From positions 1 to 62,750 of the forward strand of contig CAMNDJ010000004.1 in NCBI GenBank assembly GCA_946535225.1: a stretch of DNA of 62,750 nt, read 5' to 3'. Every line of letters begins with the position of its first letter. Position 1 is the stretch's first letter. Positions 36,457-45,985 of this stretch are shown here, one piece after another. The position numbers and the translations under genes are program-made. The notes below the pieces were generated by a model. The model worked only from the letters and a program-made list of their open reading frames with translations. It searched no databases and was not told the origin of the DNA. The stretch is from an uncultured Lachnospiraceae bacterium. GTDB taxonomy: Bacteria; Bacillota; Clostridia; Lachnospirales; Lachnospiraceae.

Positions 36457-37437
36457 ATGGGCAGCTTAGAACTCATAAGAAAGCAAAGGCCTGTTCTCAT
36501 AATCGCAGGGCCAACCGGCGTCGGTAAATCGGATATAGCGGTCAAACTGGCACATATACTAAACGGTGAGGTGATCAGCGCAGATTCCGTTGCCGTGTAC
36601 AGGGGCTTAGACATCGGCTCGGCCAAACCATCCTTAAATGATATGGACGGCATACCGCATCATCTCATAGACGTGCTTGATCCGGACGAATACTTCGGAG
36701 TTGATGAATTCGTAAAACTTGCTCGTGAGGCGATGAACGGGATATGGAGCAGAGGCCGGCTTCCGATCATTACGGGTGGTACGGGGTTTTATATACAGGC
36801 CCTGTTATATGATATAGATTTTGATGACGAAAGTGCGAAGGATGAAGGATACAGGGAAAGCCTGTATGAGATCGCTGATTCGAAGGACGGAAAACAAAAG
36901 CTCTATGAGATGTTAACCGATATCGACCCTGAATATGCAAACAGTGTACATCCGAATAATGTAAAGCGTGTTATCAGGGCGCTTGAATACAATAAAAATA
37001 CAGGAAGACTTTTCTCTGAGATGAACAAGGAGCAAAGAAACAGGGTATCTCCTTACGATCACTGCTATGTGGCACTGGATCTTGACAGGGACAGACTCTA
37101 TGAGAGGATAGATAAACGCGTCGACATCATGTTAAAAAACGGTTTGATCGACGAAGTCAAAGGCCTGATGGAATCCGGATACGGGGCGGATCTTAATTCC
37201 ATGTCATCAATAGGCTACAAAGAGATGGTCGCATATCTTGAAGGCAGATGTTCGTATGATGATGCCGTGGAAGATATCAAGAAAAACAGCAGACATTATG
37301 CCAAAAGACAGTTTACATGGCTTAAAAGAGAAAAAGATGTGACATATATAAAAAGAGATCCGGATGACCCTGAGGATGAAGAAATGATAATAAAAAAGAT
37401 CATTGATCTTATGACCGATAAGGGAATATTAGCTTAA
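36457..37437 (+). CDS. miaA: tRNA dimethylallyltransferase MiaA
   Basis: Adds the dimethylallyl group to A37 of tRNAs reading UNN codons, the substrate for MiaB. GPTGVGKSDIAVKLA is the P-loop; SADSVAVYRGLDIGSAKP, PHHLIDVLDP, GGTGFYIQALLYD and the tRNA-contacting QFTWLKRE segment are present. The length of 326 residues is normal. In many Bacillota hfq follows miaA; here a ynbB-like gene follows and no hfq is seen. Confidence 0.96.
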   Translation: MGSLELIRKQRPVLIIAGPTGVGKSDIAVKLAHILNGEVISADSVAVYRGLDIGSAKPSLNDMDGIPHHLIDVLDPDEYFGVDEFVKLAREAMNGIWSRGRLPIITGGTGFYIQALLYDIDFDDESAKDEGYRESLYEIADSKDGKQKLYEMLTDIDPEYANSVHPNNVKRVIRALEYNKNTGRLFSEMNKEQRNRVSPYDHCYVALDLDRDRLYERIDKRVDIMLKNGLIDEVKGLMESGYGADLNSMSSIGYKEMVAYLEGRCSYDDAVEDIKKNSRHYAKRQFTWLKREKDVTYIKRDPDDPEDEEMIIKKIIDLMTDKGILA

Positions 37438-37473
37438 GATCGTACGGGACCTTCATAAATATGATACGGTAGC

Positions 37474-38745
37474 ATGATGGAATACAAAGAGATATACAAC
37501 AAACTGGGAATAACTGATGAAACGCTTGATAAGAGCGAAAAGATGATATCAGACCTTAAAGACAGATTTGATAAGATCGACAGACTCTGCGAAGTCAATC
37601 AGCTCAAGGTGATACAGGCCATGCAGGACTCAAGGGTCAGCGAAGCCTGCCTGTCGGGCACGACAGGATACGGTTATAATGATATCGGCAGAGATACACT
37701 TGAGGATGTTTATGCCGCAGTCTTTAAGACCGAAGCTGCCCTGGTAAGACCACAGATAACATGCGGGACGCATGCTTTGGCGATCGCCCTTATGGGTAAT
37801 CTAAGGCCGGGAGATGAACTTCTTTCACCCGTGGGCAAACCCTATGATACACTTGAAGAAGTCATAGGGATAAGACCCGGCCGCGGTAGCCTTTCGGAGT
37901 ACGGGATCACATATTCACAGGTCGATCTTAAAAGCGACGGAAGTTTTGACTATGACGGGATAAGAAAAGCCGTAAATGAGAGAACAAAGCTTGTAACTAT
38001 ACAGCGTTCCAAAGGATATCAGACAAGAAAGACTCTGTCAGTGGATGAGATCGGAGAGCTGATCGCCTTTATCAAGGGGATAAGATCCGATATCATCTGC
38101 ATGGTTGATAATTGTTACGGTGAGTTTACCGAATATAAGGAACCTTCCGAAGCAGGTGCGGATATGTGCGTCGGATCGCTTATAAAGAATCCGGGCGGAG
38201 GACTGGCCCCCATAGGCGGATATATCGTCGGAACAAAAGAGTGTATCGAAAATGCGGCAGTAAGGCTGACCACTCCGGGGCTCGGTAAGGAAGTGGGAGC
38301 CAGCCTTGATGTATTAAGAAGCCTGTATCAGGGACTTTTTCTTGCACCGTCAGTTACCGCCTCAGCTCTTAAAAATGCGATATTTGCCGCGAAAATGTTT
38401 GAGGATGCAGGATATGCGGTCGTTCCGGATGCATCGGAGCAAAGGCATGATATCATACAGGCCGTGACTTTAGGAAGCCCCGAGAAAGTCATAGCTTTCT
38501 GCAGGGGAATACAGTCAGCTGCGCCTGTTGACGGACATGTAACACCCGAACCCTGGGATATGCCGGGATATGACGCGCCTGTCATTATGGCTGCGGGCGC
38601 ATTCATTTCGGGATCGAGCATCGAACTGTCGGCCGACGGTCCCATTAAAGAGCCCTATGCCGTGTATTTTCAGGGCGGACTGACATGGGCGCACGGCAAA
38701 TTCGGAATAATGAAAGCCTACCAGATGGTTAAGGATACAGAATAA
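37474..38745 (+). CDS. ynbB: YnbB-family PLP enzyme (methionine gamma-lyase/aluminium-resistance family)
   Basis: A fold-type I PLP protein, 423 residues, belonging to the family annotated methionine gamma-lyase family or aluminium resistance protein. The PLP lysine is probably in GSLIKNPGGGLAPIGGYI (about 235), with CMVDNCYGEF providing the cofactor aspartate region upstream. SGTTGYGYNDIGRDTLE and RPQITCGTHALAIALMGNLRPGDE are family-typical. The real substrate is not established. It follows miaA, as ynbB does in Bacillus (there with hfq between). Two adjacent ATGs (37474, 37477) make the exact start uncertain by one residue. Confidence 0.88.
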   Translation: MMEYKEIYNKLGITDETLDKSEKMISDLKDRFDKIDRLCEVNQLKVIQAMQDSRVSEACLSGTTGYGYNDIGRDTLEDVYAAVFKTEAALVRPQITCGTHALAIALMGNLRPGDELLSPVGKPYDTLEEVIGIRPGRGSLSEYGITYSQVDLKSDGSFDYDGIRKAVNERTKLVTIQRSKGYQTRKTLSVDEIGELIAFIKGIRSDIICMVDNCYGEFTEYKEPSEAGADMCVGSLIKNPGGGLAPIGGYIVGTKECIENAAVRLTTPGLGKEVGASLDVLRSLYQGLFLAPSVTASALKNAIFAAKMFEDAGYAVVPDASEQRHDIIQAVTLGSPEKVIAFCRGIQSAAPVDGHVTPEPWDMPGYDAPVIMAAGAFISGSSIELSADGPIKEPYAVYFQGGLTWAHGKFGIMKAYQMVKDTE

Positions 38746-38765
38746 TATGAGAGGAGCCACATAAC

Positions 38766-39779
38766 ATGGCAAATAATTTCTTTGGTATTGATATAGGTAC
38801 CAGTAACATCAGGATCTACAATCAATTGGACAACAGCATATTCATGGAGAAGAACATGATAGCCATCGAGAACGGCAATGTGCTGCTTGCATACGGTGAT
38901 TCCGCTTTTGATATGTATGAAAAAGCTCCGAGTTCGATCGTATCGAGCTTTCCGGTGATAAACGGAGTCATAGCAGACATAAGCAATATGGAGACATTGC
39001 TTAAGCTGTTTATAACCGATCTGTCCAAAGGCAGTTTAAAACCTGCGGATTACGTTATAGCGGTCCCAACTGATGTTACCGATGTGGAGAAGAGAGCGTT
39101 TTATGATCTTGTCGAAGATGCGGGCATAAAGGCACATAAGATACATGTCGTCGAAAAAGCTATAGCAGACGGACTCGGATGCGATATAGACGTCAAGAAT
39201 TCACAGGGTGTGATGATAGTCAATGTCGGTTATTCAACGACTGAGATCTCGATACTTTCACTCGGAGGCATAGTGCTCAGCAGGATCGTGAAGATCGCCG
39301 GCAAACAGTTCGATGAAGATATCCGTAATGCCGTTCGTAAAGAATTCAATCTCTTTATCGGAGAAAAGACAGCGGAGAGGATCAAGATAAGTATGAAGTC
39401 GCTTATAGAATCCGGAGAGAACATTGTATGCTACGGTCGAGATATTGTAAGCGGACTTCCGATGGAAAGAGAGATCCCGCCCGAGATACTCGATACCAAT
39501 CTGCGCGATTCGTATGCACAGATAATAGACTGTGTCAAGATGGTCCTTGAGAGGACTCCTCCGGAGCTTGGCGCCGATATATACCGTCACGGACTTTATC
39601 TGACAGGAGGCTCTTCGCAGATATATAATCTGGCGAATCTGATCTCGGATGCGACCGGCCTTAAGGTAAATATGAGTGAAGACCCAATAGACAGTGTCAT
39701 CATGGGTATCGCCAAGGTCATCAACGAGGATAAATACCGTAAACTTGCTTACTACATAGAGGGAATGAGCGGCCGATGA
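38766..39779 (+). CDS. mreB: MreB-like actin-fold protein (divergent)
   Basis: Bacterial actin homologue heading the mreC-mreD-PBP2 cluster, so it should guide lateral wall synthesis. The phosphate-1 loop FGIDIGTSNIRIY is near-canonical. The phosphate-2 loop reads VNVGYSTTEISIL (near residue 150) where MreB usually has VDIGGGTTE, so the Asp equivalent to the catalytic/Mg2+ residue of actins is Asn. The adenosine region LTGGSSQIYN also departs from GGGALLRG. The length of 337 residues is normal. An AGAGGAG lies 9 nt upstream. A second canonical mreB elsewhere in the genome is plausible but not visible here. Confidence 0.88.
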   Translation: MANNFFGIDIGTSNIRIYNQLDNSIFMEKNMIAIENGNVLLAYGDSAFDMYEKAPSSIVSSFPVINGVIADISNMETLLKLFITDLSKGSLKPADYVIAVPTDVTDVEKRAFYDLVEDAGIKAHKIHVVEKAIADGLGCDIDVKNSQGVMIVNVGYSTTEISILSLGGIVLSRIVKIAGKQFDEDIRNAVRKEFNLFIGEKTAERIKISMKSLIESGENIVCYGRDIVSGLPMEREIPPEILDTNLRDSYAQIIDCVKMVLERTPPELGADIYRHGLYLTGGSSQIYNLANLISDATGLKVNMSEDPIDSVIMGIAKVINEDKYRKLAYYIEGMSGR

Positions 39780-40663
39780 GTCCTTTGATCAAGAAGAAAA
39801 GGGAAAAGTACACACTTCCTAATCGATATATACTGCTGATCCTTACGATCGTCTGTGTGATATTGATGATCCTTTCGTTTTCAACAAACATTCTGTCCAT
39901 TCCGTTAAACACGATAAGCGGTTATACGCTTGTTCCGTTTCAGAAGGGATTGAATGCCGTGGGTACTGCGCTCATAGACAGGGCTCAGAATCTGAAGACA
40001 CTTGAGCAGGTGACTAACGAGAATACTGAGCTTAAGCGACAGATAGCGGAACTGACCAAGGATAATACACTGTTGCAACAGGACAAGTATGAACTCACCA
40101 AGTTAAGGGAACTGTATGATCTTGATGCGGAATACGAAGAATACGACAAGATCGGTGCAAGGATAATCGCCAGAGATTCCGGCAACTGGTATTCGGGTTT
40201 CATCATCGATAAAGGAGCGGATGACGGAGTTATGGTCGACTGCAATGTCATAGCGGGAAGCGGCCTGGTAGGAAGAGTGACAGAGGTCGGACCGAATTAT
40301 GCAAAAGTCGTCTCCATCATATCCGACAATGCCAATACGAGCGGAATGATACTGTCTACGGGCGATCTTCTGATAGTTACCGGTTCGTTAAGACTTATGG
40401 ATATGGGAGTGATAGAATACAGCCAGCTTGTGGATCCCGAATCAACTGTCGGTGTGGGAGATAAAGTCGTAACATCGAACATCAGCGACAAGTATCTTGA
40501 GGGAATACTCATAGGTTATATCGATACTGTCAATTCTGATTCGAATAACCTCACTAAGTCAGGCACCCTGATACCGGCAGTCGATTTCAGACATCTTGAG
40601 GATGTTCTGGTCATAACGGATCTTAAGAATATTCCGGATATTTCCGGAGACAGAGAGTATTGA
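39776..40663 (+). CDS. mreC: Rod shape-determining protein MreC
   Basis: Bitopic scaffold of the elongasome. A basic N-terminus is followed by one TM helix (about 16-38), a coiled coil (about 65-115; TLEQVTNENTELKRQIAELT) and the beta-barrel extracellular domain (about 125-285) with IIDKGADDGVMVDCNVIAG and GLVGRV, the standard MreC signature region. It overlaps the mreB-like stop by 4 nt. Confidence 0.95.
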   Translation: MSPLIKKKREKYTLPNRYILLILTIVCVILMILSFSTNILSIPLNTISGYTLVPFQKGLNAVGTALIDRAQNLKTLEQVTNENTELKRQIAELTKDNTLLQQDKYELTKLRELYDLDAEYEEYDKIGARIIARDSGNWYSGFIIDKGADDGVMVDCNVIAGSGLVGRVTEVGPNYAKVVSIISDNANTSGMILSTGDLLIVTGSLRLMDMGVIEYSQLVDPESTVGVGDKVVTSNISDKYLEGILIGYIDTVNSDSNNLTKSGTLIPAVDFRHLEDVLVITDLKNIPDISGDREY

Positions 40664-40670
40664 TACGGTT

Positions 40671-41186
40671 ATGAATTTTATTGCTGCATTTTTATTCATG
40701 TTCATAAGTTTTTTGCTGCAGTCGACATTGCTGTCACAGTTTACCATCGGCGGGATCACACCGAATCTCCTGGTCATCGTGACGGCTTCTTTGGGTCTTA
40801 TACTGGGCAGGAGATACGGGATGATATCAGGGTTTGTGGGCGGACTGTTCGTTGATATATTCTTCGGACGCATTCTCGGCGTTTATGCGCTTTTGTACAT
40901 GCTCATCGGATATCTGAACGGCTTCTTTAGAAAGATACTGTTTTCGGGTGATTTCAAACTGCCGATCACCCTCATAATCGGCAGCGATATCGCCTTCGGA
41001 CACGGATGCTATCTTTTGATGTTCTTTTTTAAAGGGGACTTCAATTATCCGTTTTATCTTACGGGCATAATACTGCCGGAGGTCATATATACGACTATAA
41101 TAGCCATATTCTATTTTCCGTTCATCAAATTTGTATTTGATAAGATCCGGCACTTCGAGGAAAAGGACATAGAGACCATTGTATAG
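40671..41186 (+). CDS. mreD: Rod shape-determining protein MreD
   Basis: A small polytopic elongasome protein, 171 residues with about five hydrophobic segments. GLILGRRYGMISGFVGGLFVDIFFGRILG is the conserved MreD loop-helix region. It lies between mreC (7-nt gap) and the PBP2 gene (8-nt overlap), the usual order. The N-terminus MNFIAAFLFMFISFLLQSTL is directly membrane-inserted. Confidence 0.93.
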   Translation: MNFIAAFLFMFISFLLQSTLLSQFTIGGITPNLLVIVTASLGLILGRRYGMISGFVGGLFVDIFFGRILGVYALLYMLIGYLNGFFRKILFSGDFKLPITLIIGSDIAFGHGCYLLMFFFKGDFNYPFYLTGIILPEVIYTTIIAIFYFPFIKFVFDKIRHFEEKDIETIV

Positions 41187-44085
41187 AAGGATACAGGATA
41201 ATTTCATAAATTCAACGACCGGTCGAACTCTGGTGCTCGGTATATTCTTCGTGATCATCACCGTGGTCCTCTGCGCAAGGATATTCATTCTTCAGATAGT
41301 CAGAGGCCAGGATGCGCTTGATAATTTTACATTGAGCATTCAGAAGGAAAGAGTCATAGGATCGACACGCGGCAATATATATGACAGGAACGGCAATGTG
41401 CTCGCATACAACGAGCTTGCTTACAATGTCACGATGGAGGATGTATATGAGTCGGGTCGAAACAGAAACAAGAACTTAAATGACACACTTATGAAGACTA
41501 TTGCCATCGTTGAGAGTAACGGTGATCATACTATCGGTGACTTTAACATCATCCTAAATGAAGATGATGAGTATGAATTCACTCTTTCCGATACGAGACT
41601 GAAAAGATTCATTGCCGATGTTTACGGGCGCAAAGCCATAAGTGATCTCAAATATGAAGAAGAGACATCGACGCCTGATGATATCATTGATTATCTGTGC
41701 GGATACGGCAAATTCGGCATAGGTGAATCAACCGATCCCGAGAATCCCAGAGACAGTTTTGTCATAGGTAAAGGTTATACCAAGAGGGAGATCCTTAAAC
41801 TGGTAAACATCCGATACGCCATGAACCTCAATTCTTATCAGAAGTACATCCCCACGGTCATAGCGACGGATGTCAATGAAAGAACCGTAGCCACCATAAT
41901 GGAGAACAGCGATATCCTCATGGGTGTGGCCATAGAAGAGGACAACATCCGCAAATACAATGACAGCATATATTTCTCGCAGATAATAGGTTATACGGGT
42001 AAGATCTCGGAAGAAGAGATCTCAACATACAACAATCTTAACAGCGGAAGTGAACTTTCAGATACGGTCAAGCCCAGAAATGACTATATACTGACGGACA
42101 TGGTGGGCAAGGCCGGTATCGAGCAGGCGATGGAGACTTATCTTCAGGGTGTCAAAGGCAGCGAGACGGTATACGTTAATAACTTGGGTAAGGTGATAGA
42201 GAGCAAAAAACTTGTCGATCCTCAGGCCGGAGATGATGTATACCTTACGATCGACAGGGACCTTCAGATGGCGGTATACAATATATTAGAGCAGAAACTT
42301 GCAGGCATCCTGGTATCCAAGATCCAGAATGTCAAGGAGTATGATCCGCCGGAGGGAACTGCGGCCAGCAAATACATAATCCCCATAACTGATGTATATT
42401 TTGCGCTGTTTAATAACAGCATAATAGATATCGATCATCTGGGCGATAAGAAGGCAAAAGAGAACGAGACTAAGATATATGAGGCCTTTTTGGACAAGCA
42501 GGAAAGGGTGTTTGGCAAACTGCGAAGTGAGCTTGAAGATGTCAGGACTCCGTATAATGAACTCAGTGAGGAGTATCAGATATATGAGAGCTTCATCGTA
42601 TCAATGTTAGTCGAAAACGGTGTCATCAAGGATTCAGAGATCGATAAAGATGACGAGACCTTCATCGCATGGCGAGAAGAAGAGACCATAAGTCTTGCGC
42701 AGTATCTGGATTTTCTTATAGCGCATAACTGGATCGATGCGACTAAGATAGATCTTGACAGTCAGTATTCGTCATCTACCGAAGAATATGCAAGGCTTAT
42801 AGATTATATCATCGAGCATTTATCGGACAGCCGCTCCTTCTCAAAGAGGATGTATAAATACATGATCCGTAATGACGAGATCACGGGATATCAGATCATC
42901 GCCACATTGCTTGAACAGGATGCCATATCGATAACGGATGAAGAGCAGAAGAAATTCTACGGAAATGTTCTTTCGTCGTACAATTTCATGCTGTATCTGA
43001 TAGAGAACCTGTATATAACTCCGGCACAGTTAGCTTTAGATCCTTACTCAGCTTCTTCCGTGATAACCGATATGAACGGCGACGTACTCGCGCTGGTCAC
43101 TTATCCCAGTTATGACAATAACAGACTGGCCAACAGTATTGATTCTGAGTACTATGCCAAGCTTCAGAACGATCTGTCCAAGCCTCTGTGGAATTATGCA
43201 ACGCAGCAGCGTACTGCACCCGGATCAACGTTTAAGATGGTTTCAGCCACGGCCGGACTTGAAGAAGGTATAATCAATACTGCATCGACCATATCCTGCA
43301 AGGGCTATTTCGACAGATTCGAAAACGAAATGTATAAATGCTGGATATATCCCGGTTCTCACGGTTCCTTAAACGTGACCGGAGGAATAGAGAATTCCTG
43401 CAACTCTTTCTTCTACGAGATAGGTTACAGACTCTCTCTTAATGAGGCCGGTAATTATGATGATGAACTCGGACTTGAGAAACTCGCCAAATATGCGGAT
43501 CTGTACGGTCTGACCGACAAGTCCGGTATTGAGATCGAAGAATCCGAACCCGGAGTTTCCGATGAATATCCCGTTCTTTCGGCGATCGGTCAGGGTACCA
43601 ACAACTATACCACGGTCGGACTTGCCAGATATGTCATGACGGTGGCAAATAACGGTACATGCTACGACCTTACCCTGCTTGATAAAGTGACCGATCTAAA
43701 CGGCAATCTTATCATGGATTATGAGCCTTCGGTCCGTAATATTATCGATATGCCCAGTGCGTATTGGAATGCCATTCATACGGGTATGAGAAGGGTGGTA
43801 TTAAAGAAGGCATATTACAACGATCTGGGTGTTAATGTAGCAGGCAAGACAGGTACGGCACAGGAGAATAAGAAGAGGGCCAATCATGCGCTTTTCGTAA
43901 GTTATGCGCCATATGAGAATCCGGAGATCGCCGTGGCTACCAGAATAGCTTTCGGCTATTCATCGGATTTTGCCGCCAATACCACTCGTGACATATACAA
44001 GTATTACTTCAAGCTTGAAAATGAAGATGAGATAGTAACGGGAACGGCCGAGATCCCTGATGCGGAAATGTCTGCCGGAGACTGA
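41179..44085 (+). CDS. mrdA: Penicillin-binding protein 2 (elongasome transpeptidase) with large insertion
   Basis: Class B PBP that cross-links peptidoglycan with RodA. One N-terminal TM helix (about 16-36) and a pedestal domain (STRGNIYDRNGNVLAYNELAYNV) precede the transpeptidase: APGSTFKMVS (catalytic Ser in STFK, about 682), SCNSFF (SxN, about 740) and AGKTGTAQ (about 888). It has 968 residues where about 600-700 is usual. The extra length is a helical, acidic segment (about 375-620) between the LTIDRDLQ strand and VITDMNGDVLALVTYPSYD, that is, inside the N-terminal part of the transpeptidase domain. The start is TTG 41179 within the mreD end; no better codon is seen, so it is uncertain. 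Confidence 0.93.
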   Translation: MYRRIQDNFINSTTGRTLVLGIFFVIITVVLCARIFILQIVRGQDALDNFTLSIQKERVIGSTRGNIYDRNGNVLAYNELAYNVTMEDVYESGRNRNKNLNDTLMKTIAIVESNGDHTIGDFNIILNEDDEYEFTLSDTRLKRFIADVYGRKAISDLKYEEETSTPDDIIDYLCGYGKFGIGESTDPENPRDSFVIGKGYTKREILKLVNIRYAMNLNSYQKYIPTVIATDVNERTVATIMENSDILMGVAIEEDNIRKYNDSIYFSQIIGYTGKISEEEISTYNNLNSGSELSDTVKPRNDYILTDMVGKAGIEQAMETYLQGVKGSETVYVNNLGKVIESKKLVDPQAGDDVYLTIDRDLQMAVYNILEQKLAGILVSKIQNVKEYDPPEGTAASKYIIPITDVYFALFNNSIIDIDHLGDKKAKENETKIYEAFLDKQERVFGKLRSELEDVRTPYNELSEEYQIYESFIVSMLVENGVIKDSEIDKDDETFIAWREEETISLAQYLDFLIAHNWIDATKIDLDSQYSSSTEEYARLIDYIIEHLSDSRSFSKRMYKYMIRNDEITGYQIIATLLEQDAISITDEEQKKFYGNVLSSYNFMLYLIENLYITPAQLALDPYSASSVITDMNGDVLALVTYPSYDNNRLANSIDSEYYAKLQNDLSKPLWNYATQQRTAPGSTFKMVSATAGLEEGIINTASTISCKGYFDRFENEMYKCWIYPGSHGSLNVTGGIENSCNSFFYEIGYRLSLNEAGNYDDELGLEKLAKYADLYGLTDKSGIEIEESEPGVSDEYPVLSAIGQGTNNYTTVGLARYVMTVANNGTCYDLTLLDKVTDLNGNLIMDYEPSVRNIIDMPSAYWNAIHTGMRRVVLKKAYYNDLGVNVAGKTGTAQENKKRANHALFVSYAPYENPEIAVATRIAFGYSSDFAANTTRDIYKYYFKLENEDEIVTGTAEIPDAEMSAGD

Positions 44086-44190
44086 TGCTGTGCACAGATC
44101 GCCGTTATCGGACAGCACATATCGGGGTGTCGATCAAAGCCTGCATTTAAGAGGCGGATCTTCACGGAGTGTTCATCATGGAGGAACAGT
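44086..44190 (+). other. Intergenic gap between PBP2 and minC
   Basis: This 105-nt gap has no gene. A 6-bp stem TGCTGT (44086-44091) with ACAGCA (44112-44117) starts right after the PBP2 stop and lacks a T-tract. GGAGGA before the minC ATG is the only other clear signal. No promoter is evident. Confidence 0.5.
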
Positions 44191-44865
44191 ATGATAGTTA
44201 TCAAGAGTTACAAGGGCGGAATAGCTCTCCATCTTAACGAAGAAGACAGTTTTGAGGATATCCTTGCTGAGATCTCGGAGAAGTTCGAAGAATCAAGGAA
44301 GTTTTTCAGGAACGCTTCTCTTGCTCTGTCTGTAGAAGGAAGGCACTTAAGTGTGGAAGAAGAAAAAGCCGTTATACAGACGATAGATGAGCATTCCGAT
44401 GTAAACATCCTTTGCCTTGTCGGTAAGAATGAGGAGACCGATCGCAATTTCGTCAAGGCTCTTAAACGTATAGAGATGCAGCGTGAAGAGAATAACGGAA
44501 GATTTTACCACGGCGATGTATGTGACGGTGAAGTTGTTGAGAGTGAAGGGTCGCTTGTGATCATCGGCAACGTGAAGGCGGGCGGAACAGTCGCTGCCGT
44601 CAAGGATGTGATAGTTTTGGGCGATCTGTCCGGAGATGCTTATGCAGGACTGGGTAATGAAGATGAACACTTCATTTTTGCTTCCAGAATGAACCCGCAT
44701 CTGTGTAAGATCGGATCTTTAAGCTATAACCATACATCGGGCAAGGGACTTTTCGATAAGAAAAAGAATATTCCGTGTATTGTATATCTTAAGGACGGCG
44801 AGATCTTTAGCGATGCAGTCGGACCGGAGGTTATTGAGAGTATAGAGAATGCTTCGACAATATAA
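44191..44865 (+). CDS. minC: Septum site-determining protein MinC (no MinD/MinE partner in the cluster)
   Basis: FtsZ inhibitor. The N-terminal domain (about 1-95) has the MinC alpha/beta pattern (SFEDILAEISEKFEESRKFFRNASLALSVEGRHLS). The C-terminal right-handed beta-helix (about 105-190) contains SLVIIGNVKAGGTVAAVKDVIVLGDLSGDAYAG. The MinD-binding motif that normally reads RSGQ (RAGQ in Bacillus) is CDGE here (DVCDGEVVESEG). A 30-residue tail follows. minD and minE, usually next, are absent: the rodA ATG overlaps the minC end by 17 nt. GGAGGA precedes the start. Residues are intact otherwise, so it is not an obvious pseudogene. Confidence 0.9.
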   Translation: MIVIKSYKGGIALHLNEEDSFEDILAEISEKFEESRKFFRNASLALSVEGRHLSVEEEKAVIQTIDEHSDVNILCLVGKNEETDRNFVKALKRIEMQREENNGRFYHGDVCDGEVVESEGSLVIIGNVKAGGTVAAVKDVIVLGDLSGDAYAGLGNEDEHFIFASRMNPHLCKIGSLSYNHTSGKGLFDKKKNIPCIVYLKDGEIFSDAVGPEVIESIENASTI

Positions 44866-45973
44866 ACTTAAGAATTACAATTTCAAATTGATAGCCTTTG
44901 TGATAGCCCTGTCGTTTATCGGTTATTTCGCCATAGGCAGTGCCAAAGAGTCCGTGCAGTCAAGGCAATTGTACGGAATACTCATAGGCATAATCGCGAT
45001 GGTCATAGTCTCGCTGATCGATTACAATCTCTACGCGAAGGTCAAATGGATATTGTATGGAATAAGTGTCGTCGGTCTGACGCTTGTTCTCATATTCGGT
45101 GTCGAGGTCAATCACTCCAAAAGATGGATCAATATCGGCTTCCAGTTTCAGCCTTCTGAGCTGGCCAAGATACTGTTGATTTTGTTCTTTTCACAGTTTA
45201 TTATGAAATACAGGGAGAGGCTGAACACCTTTAAGATCATTGCATTTATGATAATACTGGTTGCCTTTCCGATGTTTCTGGTTTACAAGGAACCCGATCT
45301 TTCAACGACTATCGTGATCGGATTATCCTTCTGTATAATGCTCTTTGTCGGAGGCTTGGAATACAGAACGGTATTCATTGTTTTGGGGACGATCATTCCT
45401 TTGGGTATCGCCTTTTTCAGCATCATCATGCAGGAGGGCCAGACGCTGCTTAAGGAATATCAGGTCATAAGAATACTTGCGTGGTTATATCCGGACAAAT
45501 ACGCTGATTCCGCCGCGTGGCAGCAACGTAATTCCGTTACGGCGATATCGTCGGGAATGCTTCACGGCAAAGGACTGAATAATAACGTTATAGCATCCGT
45601 TAAGAACGGTGATTTCATATCCGAACCGCAGACCGACTTCATTTATGCCGTCATAGGCGAAGAAATGGGATTCATAGGAGCTGTGGCTGTGATCCTTCTG
45701 CTTTTCCTTATATGTTATGAGTGCATGAGGATCGCACATTATTCGGTTGATCTTTCCGGAGCCGTAATAGCTGACGGACTCGGCGGAATGATAGTCGCAC
45801 AGGGTTTTATGAACATAGCGGTTACAACGGGACTGCTTCCCAATACGGGTATCCCGCTTCCTTTTGTGAGCTATGGATTGACTTCGTTAGTCAGTCTGTA
45901 TATCGGCATAGGGGTTGTGCTGAATATAGGGCTACAGGGTGATAAACGCAAAAAGATGACTACAGATGTATGA
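44849..45973 (+). CDS. rodA: RodA-type SEDS peptidoglycan polymerase
   Basis: Polytopic glycosyltransferase of the SEDS family that works with PBP2. About ten TM helices in 374 residues. Family motifs: SKRWINIGFQFQPSELAKI, YKEPDLSTT, the extracellular PQTDFIYAVIGEEMGF with the catalytic Asp, and PNTGIPLPFVSYGLTSLVS. The last motif usually reads SYGGSS. The position after PBP2 and minC argues for RodA over FtsW. It starts inside minC, implying coupling. Confidence 0.92.
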   Translation: MLRQYKLKNYNFKLIAFVIALSFIGYFAIGSAKESVQSRQLYGILIGIIAMVIVSLIDYNLYAKVKWILYGISVVGLTLVLIFGVEVNHSKRWINIGFQFQPSELAKILLILFFSQFIMKYRERLNTFKIIAFMIILVAFPMFLVYKEPDLSTTIVIGLSFCIMLFVGGLEYRTVFIVLGTIIPLGIAFFSIIMQEGQTLLKEYQVIRILAWLYPDKYADSAAWQQRNSVTAISSGMLHGKGLNNNVIASVKNGDFISEPQTDFIYAVIGEEMGFIGAVAVILLLFLICYECMRIAHYSVDLSGAVIADGLGGMIVAQGFMNIAVTTGLLPNTGIPLPFVSYGLTSLVSLYIGIGVVLNIGLQGDKRKKMTTDV

Positions 45974-45985
45974 CGGAGGAATAAG

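Noticed and set aside
44191-44865. MinC as pseudogene
   Set aside because: The frame is intact over both domains and has a good SD; only the MinD-binding motif differs.
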